NCBI GenBank assembly: GCA_947461185.1
Contig: CANHJY010000038.1
Location: 1-11,639, forward strand
DNA length: 11,639 nucleotides
Direction of reading: 5' to 3'
Source of the DNA: Flavobacteriales bacterium
GTDB lineage: Bacteria > Bacteroidota > Bacteroidia > Flavobacteriales_D > Crocinitomicaceae
A program made the position numbers and the translations under genes. Position 1 is the first letter of the stretch. Each line of letters begins with the position of its first letter. The notes below the pieces were generated by a model. That model was given only the letters and a program-made list of their open reading frames with translations. It was not told where the DNA came from and made no database searches. This document shows, in pieces, positions 7,601 through 11,639 of this stretch.

Positions 7601-8140
7601 GATTTGATTATTCAAATTAGAAATCAAAATAATGAAGATACTAGCACCTGGTTTTTGCTTGATAGGCCAAGAGAAGAATGGATATTTGAAGGTGATAAAA
7701 TTGTGGCACCACAACGTTCAAAGACTAATACATTTGGATTTAATTCAATATCTTGGTATTCAAGTGCTGACGTTTATTACATTAAAACAAAGATGAAGGA
7801 ATATGATTTAAAATATATCTTGTCATTACTAAATTCAAGATTGTTTTTAATTTGGTTACTTTATAAAGGAAAAAGAAAAGGAGAAATGTTAGAGCTTTAT
7901 CAACAACCACTTTCAGAAATTCCAATAAAGGAAGTTTCAAAAGAAATACAATCAAAGTTATCATCTTTTGCAGCAAAAATTATACTACTAAAATCACAAG
8001 ACAGAGACACAACAGATTTAGAAAAGCAAATTGACAACATTGTTTACAAAATTTACGAACTCACTTATGATGAAGTAAAAGAAATAGATTCTGAATTTAA
8101 ATTAAGCAAAAAAGAATATGATAAAATTGAATTGGAGTAA
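4682..8140 (+). CDS. Eco57I-like N6-adenine DNA methyltransferase with target-recognition region
   Basis: 1152 aa. The catalytic core shows GAFYTP (368-373), SAM-binding motif I DPAIGSGAF (436-444), an acidic YGVDIEKGAVDIARLRFW motif (D494), and catalytic motif IV NPPY (688-691), diagnostic of gamma-type N6-adenine methylation. A lysine- and glutamate-rich, probably coiled-coil insert (about 546-660) separates motifs I and IV. The C-terminal part resembles a TaqI_C-like DNA recognition region (VRQGLRTG, RPREEWIFEG, LLNSRLF) and ends with a type IIG-like YKIYELTYDEVKEID tail. The N-terminal 340 residues contain KRVGLRNL and KRYTYILGETE blocks I associate with this family, but no nuclease motif I can identify. 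It probably marks host DNA and supplies sequence specificity for the upstream helicase-nuclease. The 3' part from about 6660 is far more AT-rich than the 5' part, suggesting exchange of the recognition half. Confidence 0.9.
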   Translation: MNKEQLQNLLNQKYDAANWNKIYGSIFPNVMLFASPKEIAVTENWVKSFKQRGLVRLQGNQDVAIFEVVLQDGISVQSKRVGLRNLVAKLIDEYQNHGVLAVFDNGSTEYRFTFAAKETKVTREGIEKTETDSKRYTYILGETETCKTAAEQFIKLSEKGSTISLSDLQEAFSVEKLSKQFFNEYKEQYTYFISYLESQPKILKSVFADDEKRMRDFVKLLLGRLVFLQFVQKKRWLGVPSKNTDWSSGDVKFLVNTYKAFSKKEKYYSEFLEELFFECLNSPNRKNELFSITGTKVPFLNGGLFENDNPKTKSINFPTSYFDGLFDFFGRYNFTIDENDPTEKEVGIDPEMLGSIFENLLEDNKDKGAFYTPKEIVHYMCQESLIEYLCTKINTQNDEKVTTSIRNLITKRKIDGDGTELIKPIATALREVKICDPAIGSGAFPMGMLMEIFHCVFELYNADSKIVSKEWNLNGWQANVVKSNIIQNSIYGVDIEKGAVDIARLRFWLSLVVDEEEPKALPNLDYKIVVGNSLVSKLGDDIIDIDWEVKANTEAAKKLQQEIQNNLNKLLKTQKLFFDFNGKKENLKEEIRNLKIDVLISQLQLDKYKYGNNSAQIGSLFEMTAKERATSEDRENKLLGFEKTIRELQKLKSKTDQPLNFFDWKLDFPEVLNELINSNAGFDIVIANPPYVGVKGNQKIFDAIKQSNLSKFLKGRSELFYFFIHQAIILGKKDCVNTFITTNYYITASDANVLRKSLKEETTIVKLLNFNEMKLFPSAQGQHNMITIFKKGLSKDSIVKSFITKYKGFPKDNVLPFIFDFSDSNTNYFTTTHSEVFEGANHYMRIEGKSGSSESLKGVYKAINCKQTLGDICFVRQGLRTGIDKITDSHIAKFNYTGKKGEGVFILTETELKEKGISKKDKLIRPLFKNSDVSKYVTGEINNKYLIYTDNSITLSKLKNNHKAIYDHLKKYKDLIIQIRNQNNEDTSTWFLLDRPREEWIFEGDKIVAPQRSKTNTFGFNSISWYSSADVYYIKTKMKEYDLKYILSLLNSRLFLIWLLYKGKRKGEMLELYQQPLSEIPIKEVSKEIQSKLSSFAAKIILLKSQDRDTTDLEKQIDNIVYKIYELTYDEVKEIDSEFKLSKKEYDKIELE

Positions 8141-8160
8141 TATTAACGTGAATTATCAAT

Positions 8161-8478
8161 ATGGATTCGAAATTATTTGAAACAAGACAAATTTTGTTGT
8201 TTATTGTTAATTCTCCAGATTATTGTGAGTTTGAAGTGCAACAACAACTCCAGGAGCTTGTTTTTTTGGGTACTATTAATATACATGGAAATACAATACA
8301 AACAAGCGAATTTTATACAAAAGAAATTACGACCACGAACAACAGCCCAATATTAGAGATAGTAAGAGATGAGGTTAAAATGAGGTGTCGAATATTAAAT
8401 ATAAGGATGCTTGATTTCTTTCTTATAGATTTAACCGACGCGCCTATGTACAAAGCAATGTGGTATGGCGATCAATAA
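8161..8478 (+). CDS. Small protein of unknown function
   Basis: 105 aa, 20 nt after the methyltransferase stop and in the same direction, so probably in the same transcript. I recognise no family. The sequence (MDSKLFETRQILLFIV..., ending MYKAMWYGDQ) has a mixed alpha/beta character with hydrophobic stretches but no clear membrane segment, signal peptide or metal-binding cluster. Codon use is strongly AT-rich, like the 3' end of the methyltransferase and the next gene. A GTG at 8148 in another frame closes after ten codons, so the ATG at 8161 is used; no Shine-Dalgarno is visible. It may be a passenger or an accessory factor of the cassette. Confidence 0.55.
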   Translation: MDSKLFETRQILLFIVNSPDYCEFEVQQQLQELVFLGTINIHGNTIQTSEFYTKEITTTNNSPILEIVRDEVKMRCRILNIRMLDFFLIDLTDAPMYKAMWYGDQ

Positions 8479-9299
8479 TAGATATAAAAACAAATAAGAC
8501 TATAATCCAAATGTTTTTAGAAGACATAGAAAAATATACATCCCAATATCAGAAAGGAATGAAAAAAATCACCTTTCGTAGCAGCTATCTTAAGTTGCTT
8601 AAAGAGCCAATCGAAATTAAGATCGATAAAGTTTACGGCAACTATGAATTAGTTTTTAATAATAATGGTCTTTTACTTCACAGTGTCCACAATGAACAAA
8701 ACAATAACTTCAAAGTAATTTATGGTTATAACAATAAGGGGTTTCTAATTACAGCCATGAAATTGTTTTGTGAAAAGAATGTACTGATTTCACGGAGTGA
8801 ATTTAAGTATAATAACAGAGGAAAAATTGAGACAGAAACAGTCTATAAGTTTTGTTTAGGTACCAATGATTACAAAATAATAGAGTGTCACACACATACA
8901 TATGAAGAAAACAAGAGAACGATTACAGTAAAAAATTATGAAGATGAAAAAGATACTTTTTTTTGTGTTTATTTAACATACAATAATATCGGTAATGTTA
9001 TAGAAGAAAAAGCCTTAGATATTGGGGGATTGGTTTACTGGAACAAAAAAGAGTATGACAACGACAATAATTTACTTAAGGAGATTTCATTAGATGAAAA
9101 TGGTGTCCAAGATTGCCTTTACGAGTTTTTTCCACTTAAAAACAATCTAGAGTCTGGTTATGTTTGCAAATCAGCAGAAACCAACTACAGGAGAGACTAT
9201 TCTTTTACATTTAATGAAAAAAATCATTGGATAAATAAAGTTATAATGAATGATGGTGGCCCTCGATATTTTTATGATAGAGAAATAGAATACTATTGA
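8460..9299 (+). CDS. Unrecognised protein with YD-repeat-like beta-hairpin repeats
   Basis: Up to 279 aa. The first ATG overlaps the previous gene by 19 nt; an in-frame ATG at 8511 (262 aa, beginning MFLEDIEKYT) starts 32 nt after that gene's stop and is an equally good choice, since neither has a Shine-Dalgarno. From about residue 60 on, the chain is built of degenerate repeats: an aromatic-rich strand, then N-N/D-x-G or N-x-K-G turns, for example VFNNNGLLLHS, YGYNNKGFLIT, FKYNNRGKIETE, LTYNNIGNVIEE, EYDNDNNLLKE and FTFNEKNHW. This spacing is like RHS/YD repeats, but much shorter than RHS toxins and with no toxin tip. There is no signal peptide or membrane segment, so a cytoplasmic protein is likely. 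Function is unknown; its position ends the AT-rich block after the methyltransferase. Confidence 0.6.
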   Translation: MVWRSIIDIKTNKTIIQMFLEDIEKYTSQYQKGMKKITFRSSYLKLLKEPIEIKIDKVYGNYELVFNNNGLLLHSVHNEQNNNFKVIYGYNNKGFLITAMKLFCEKNVLISRSEFKYNNRGKIETETVYKFCLGTNDYKIIECHTHTYEENKRTITVKNYEDEKDTFFCVYLTYNNIGNVIEEKALDIGGLVYWNKKEYDNDNNLLKEISLDENGVQDCLYEFFPLKNNLESGYVCKSAETNYRRDYSFTFNEKNHWINKVIMNDGGPRYFYDREIEYY

Positions 9300-9386
9300 T
9301 TTTGCATAATGTACCTGACACACATCCCAATCAACCCCCTAACTTTCAATATGGTTTTTATGAAACTATAAACAAAAGAGATCACA

Positions 9387-9400
9387 AGAGAAACTTCTCT
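9387..9400. promoter_or_regulatory. Inverted repeat before the GIY-YIG gene
   Basis: AGAGAA-ac-TTCTCT, perfect 6-bp arms around a 2-bp centre, ending 22 nt before the ATG at 9423. No T-run follows, so it does not look like a terminator; an operator is possible. No TAnnTTTG promoter element was found in the 123-base gap around it. Confidence 0.3.
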
Positions 9401-9422
9401 AAAAGATTTAAAATAAATTACT

Positions 9423-10040
9423 ATGCCTGGAATAATTTACATTCTCTCAAATCCTGCAATGCCAGGAATAATTAAAATAGGTAAAACAACTCAAGAGGAC
9501 GTGAAAACAAGAATGCAGCAATTATATCAGACGGGGGTGCCATTGCCATTTGAGTGCGTTTACGCTGCTTCTGTTAACAACATAGATGATGTGGAAAAGG
9601 CTTTGCACGTTGCTTTTAATCCAAACAGATTAAATCCTAAACGAGAGTTCTTTGAAATTGAGGCGATACAGGCAATCGCAATCATCAAATTGTTGCAAAT
9701 TGAAAATGTTAGTCAGCAAGTTGAACAAGAAGCTGAAGTCATTGATCAAGTAGAATTAGAGGCCGGGCAAGCATACGCAAGAAAACGGCCAAATTTTAAT
9801 TTTATTGAAATGGGTATTCCAGTTGGTTCGCAAATTTATTTTAATACAGATGGAGAAGCTGCAACAGTTATCTCCGAAAAACTTGTACGATTCCGGGACA
9901 CTGAAACAAGCTTGACAAATGCTACTAGATTGGCTCTTGGTGAAGGCTATGCTTACAATGTAGCACCTGGTCCATATTGGACATTTAATGGAAGAAAACT
10001 GAGAGATATTTACAACGAAACATACCAAAGAATTGATTAA
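9423..10040 (+). CDS. GIY-YIG nuclease (MUG113/T5orf172 type) with RAMA-like C-terminal domain
   Basis: 205 aa in two parts. Residues 1-90 match the MUG113/T5orf172 branch of GIY-YIG: IIY (4-6), NPAMPGIIKIGKT (10-22) in place of YIG, R30, GVPLPFECVYA (38-48), H62 and the catalytic-glutamate motif REFF (E75). Key catalytic residues look intact, so it is probably an active metal-dependent DNA endonuclease. A Q/E-rich linker (about 92-118) leads to residues 122-205, with FNFIEMGIPVGSQIYF, a central SLTNATRLALGEGY and PYWTFNGRKLRDIYNETY. This pattern resembles RAMA, a domain predicted to read modified DNA and often joined to methylases and nucleases; that call is from memory of the pattern. It lies in its own unit after a 123-base gap. 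A modification-sensing or accessory defence nuclease is likely. Confidence 0.82.
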   Translation: MPGIIYILSNPAMPGIIKIGKTTQEDVKTRMQQLYQTGVPLPFECVYAASVNNIDDVEKALHVAFNPNRLNPKREFFEIEAIQAIAIIKLLQIENVSQQVEQEAEVIDQVELEAGQAYARKRPNFNFIEMGIPVGSQIYFNTDGEAATVISEKLVRFRDTETSLTNATRLALGEGYAYNVAPGPYWTFNGRKLRDIYNETYQRID

Positions 10041-10093
10041 GATAAAAGTGAATTGAACCTGGAATAATTATTGACACAGCAAAATAAACAAAT

Positions 10094-11245
10094 ATGAAAC
10101 GCTACATTGAAATTGTATACGACAACAGCGGAAGCATGAATGATCGTGTTGGAGGTAAAAAGAAATACGAAATAGCTCAAGAGTTATTTGAAAAAGACAT
10201 TCTGCCTACTATTGGTTTGAAGGGTGATCACGTTGTCTTAAGATTATTAAGAACTAGCTGCGAAGATTCAATTTCAAGAACTGAAATTCTGCCAAATCAA
10301 AGGAGTTTAATGCTTAATCGCATTAAGGGGATTAGCCATGACCAGAGCACTCCTCTGTTTTTTACAGTATATGATGCAGTTGAAGCATGTAGAAATTTCC
10401 GCGCTGATGAGTATTTAATTTTTGTTCTTACGGATGGTGACGACACCTGTGGTACTAGGATTGAGGAGCTTATTGATGAAGATACCCTGAAAAAATATGT
10501 TAGATTTTACAAGGTACTTCTTGTTCAGTTAGCGGTTGATTCTCCAATCAGCCGTAACAACCTTACAGCCTTTACCAATGCGCTTGGAGGTCAGGCTATC
10601 TCCTTAGATAGTTCTGATTCAATTACTCAGATGAGGAGAAAACTTAAGCTCGCATTAAATGTTTCCGGCTTTTCTAATAAGCTACCCCTAGAGCATTGTT
10701 TTGACAGCCTACCGGGGTTCGACTTATCATGGGATGAAATTGAAAGTGCAGGAATCAGTTTTCATCAATCCATGTTACTGCATCAAAAAGGCATACTAGA
10801 GTGGATGCCTGATTTAAACATTAATGTTAATACACTTCAAATGGCGGAATTGAGGTTTTTACATTCATTAATTTTCAAAAGCGGAATTCCCGAAGATTTA
10901 ACCAAGACAATGTTGTCCCAATTAAAGAAGCCATATTACTATTCATTCGACTGCATTTATTGGGATTTTTCTGTTGCCCGATGGAGATATTTCATACAGC
11001 AGAACCCAATTGAACAACTTCCAAATAGAGATGCAAGGTTTGATGATTTTCCTGAAAAGAATAAAATGCGGGATTTTGATGAAAAGCAATGTCACTATAA
11101 AGAAAATGAAATATATCGAGTTGAACTAGCCCCAACATTAATGCCTTCATTTCGGTTAGTTAGAGAGGATTTAGCTGATTTTGAAATCAAGCCTAAAACA
11201 AAAAATTTGAAAGAAGGTGATAGGATAATTTTCAAATGGAAATAA
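10094..11245 (+). CDS. VWA-domain protein with intact MIDAS
   Basis: 383 aa. The N-terminal 200 residues are a von Willebrand factor A domain: D10-N-S12-G-S14 (DxSxS), T86 in DQSTPLFF, and D114 in VLTDGDD make a complete metal-ion-dependent adhesion site, so metal-bridged partner binding is expected. No signal peptide or transmembrane segment is seen, so it is cytoplasmic. Residues about 200-383 are unrecognised and end in KEGDRIIFKW. Cytoplasmic VWA proteins usually act as adaptors for AAA ATPases (MoxR type), Ter-type kinase/phosphatase modules or defence complexes; none of those partners is encoded in the window. The ATG at 10094 opens directly on the first beta strand. It follows the GIY-YIG gene by 53 bases in the same direction, so the two may be cotranscribed. 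GC content looks closer to the helicase gene than to the AT-rich block at 6700-9300. Confidence 0.85.
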   Translation: MKRYIEIVYDNSGSMNDRVGGKKKYEIAQELFEKDILPTIGLKGDHVVLRLLRTSCEDSISRTEILPNQRSLMLNRIKGISHDQSTPLFFTVYDAVEACRNFRADEYLIFVLTDGDDTCGTRIEELIDEDTLKKYVRFYKVLLVQLAVDSPISRNNLTAFTNALGGQAISLDSSDSITQMRRKLKLALNVSGFSNKLPLEHCFDSLPGFDLSWDEIESAGISFHQSMLLHQKGILEWMPDLNINVNTLQMAELRFLHSLIFKSGIPEDLTKTMLSQLKKPYYYSFDCIYWDFSVARWRYFIQQNPIEQLPNRDARFDDFPEKNKMRDFDEKQCHYKENEIYRVELAPTLMPSFRLVREDLADFEIKPKTKNLKEGDRIIFKWK

Positions 11246-11309
11246 AAATATTAAATACCGTTTTATATGGATTTAACTAAGGCTTATTATGTAGTAAAAT
11301 TTAAAGTAC

Positions 11310-11491
11310 ATGAGAAATAAAATTATGATTGATTGGTTTGAAAAAGGCGCACTTGCAAAAACAAATAATAATCCATTTGAAGCATTTATTTATCTGTGGA
11401 TATCTTGGGTAGTTGCCTGCCGCATTTATATATCTTACAACGTAAACAACTATAATTATAATAGCACTGATAGGGAAGATATTATCTGTTG
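11310..11491 (+). pseudogene. 5' fragment of a gene cut by the IS3-family element, possibly HEPN-like
   Basis: Sixty codons are open from the ATG at 11310 (or 11325, MIDWFEKG) up to the insertion-sequence end; the frame then closes inside the element at 11520-11522. The peptide reads as a genuine protein start: NNNPFEAFIYLWISWVVAC followed by a tyrosine/asparagine-rich stretch and STDREDII. An N-terminal acidic-proline-phenylalanine then FIYLWI(A/S) helix is a pattern I associate with HEPN-type proteins common in defence loci, but the fragment is too short to be sure. The rest of the gene should lie beyond the element, outside the window. Any product made now would carry about ten residues read from the element. 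Confidence 0.45.
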
Positions 11492-11514
11492 TGTAAGTAT
11501 CCCTAAAAAGCAGA

Positions 11515-11552
11515 CAGTTTAAAATTAGAGTTAAACACTTAAATTTAAACTG
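11515..11552 (+). repeat. Hairpin-forming inverted repeat before orfA
   Basis: CAGTTTAAA (11515-11523) and TTTAAACTG (11544-11552) are perfect 9-bp complements separated by 20 nt. The right arm ends 3 nt before the orfA ATG. In a transcript entering from outside the element this hairpin could limit access to the orfA start, a form of control known from other insertion sequences. Confidence 0.4.
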
Positions 11553-11555
11553 CAA

Positions 11556-11639
11556 ATGAAAAAAACACGATTCACGGAGGCCCAGATTGTCTCCACGCTA
11601 AAAAAGCAAGAAGCTGGCATTCCTACTAAGGAGATTTGC
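11556..11639 (+). CDS. IS3-family transposase OrfA, N-terminal part (runs off the window)
   Basis: Twenty-eight codons to the window edge. MKKTRFTEAQIVSTLKKQEA opens the helix-turn-helix DNA-binding domain of the HTH_8/IS3-type OrfA, and GIPTKEIC fits the next helix. OrfA binds the terminal repeats and, joined to OrfB by -1 frameshifting in most of the family, makes the DDE transposase. The rest of the element, including OrfB, lies outside the window, so whether it is intact is unknown. Insertion of this element has split the gene at 11310. Confidence 0.88.
   Translation, partial: MKKTRFTEAQIVSTLKKQEAGIPTKEIC

Larger units (their letters stand above)
11492..11639 (+). mobile_element. IS3-family insertion sequence, left end (runs off the window)
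   Basis: TGTAAGTATCCCTAAAAAGC at 11492-11511 and the bases after it (agacagttt) look like an IS3-family terminal inverted repeat, which begins TGT or TGA and commonly has a CCC-AAAAAG core followed by GACA. The orfA start lies 64 nt inside. The exact first base could be off by one or two because the right end and target duplication are not visible. Confidence 0.75.

Noticed and set aside
1106..8140. Full DISARM or BREX system
   Set aside because: No DUF1998 proteins (DrmA/DrmB), PglZ, BrxC-like ATPase or Lon-like protease is encoded; only helicase, PLD and methylase parts are shared in kind.
8148..8180. GTG start at 8148 for the gene after the methyltransferase
   Set aside because: It is in another frame and stops after ten codons.
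10058..10069. CCTGGAATAATT, identical to 9426-9437 at the start of the GIY-YIG gene
   Set aside because: Twelve AT-leaning bases with no further flanking match; the near-copy at 9462 is just the MPGII protein motif repeated, so chance is likely.
11301..11555. Minus-strand frame opposite the interrupted gene
   Set aside because: It crosses the insertion-sequence end and lies opposite a better plus-strand frame, so it is a shadow.

Overview
The window looks like a Bacteroidota chromosome, probably a Chitinophagaceae- or Cytophagales-type organism; this is an inference. The signs are a TonB-dependent receptor with an N-terminal carboxypeptidase-regulatory-like domain and plug, a promoter fitting the Bacteroidota -33 TTTG / -7 TAnnTTTG consensus, genes mostly without Shine-Dalgarno sequences, and generally AT-rich DNA.

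Layout. Bases 1-524 hold the 5' part of a TonB-dependent outer-membrane receptor on the minus strand, visibly more GC-rich than what follows. Bases 677-750 are a CAT-anticodon elongator-type tRNA with a strong intrinsic terminator. This tRNA is a plausible boundary between backbone and accessory DNA: directly after its terminator come three copies of a TTTGCACCAA motif, then about 350 bases without a gene, then a run of plus-strand defence-type genes.

The core of the accessory region (1106-8140) is a tightly packed three-gene cassette: a Cro/C1-type HTH regulator resembling a restriction-modification controller protein, a PLD-nuclease/SNF2-type helicase fusion (about 1095 aa), and a 1152-aa Eco57I-like N6-adenine DNA methyltransferase with a C-terminal target-recognition region. 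Gene gaps are 2 and 1 nt. A consensus promoter overlapped by a perfect inverted repeat (TTGACA-gttt-TGTCAA) sits just before the regulator start, suggesting autoregulated expression. The reading offered is that the methyltransferase marks self DNA while the helicase-nuclease attacks unmarked DNA, with the regulator setting timing. It resembles a stripped-down relative of DISARM-, NgoAVII- and type ISP-like systems but matches none exactly by eye.

Downstream are two unrecognised AT-rich genes (8161-9299; the second has YD-repeat-like beta-hairpin repeats), a GIY-YIG (MUG113/T5orf172-type) nuclease with a C-terminal domain resembling RAMA (9423-10040), and a VWA protein with an intact MIDAS (10094-11245). 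Last comes the 5' fragment of a gene, possibly HEPN-like, cut by an IS3-family insertion sequence whose left end and orfA start are visible before the window ends. The DNA becomes markedly AT-richer within the methyltransferase gene, around its target-recognition half, which points to mosaic assembly.
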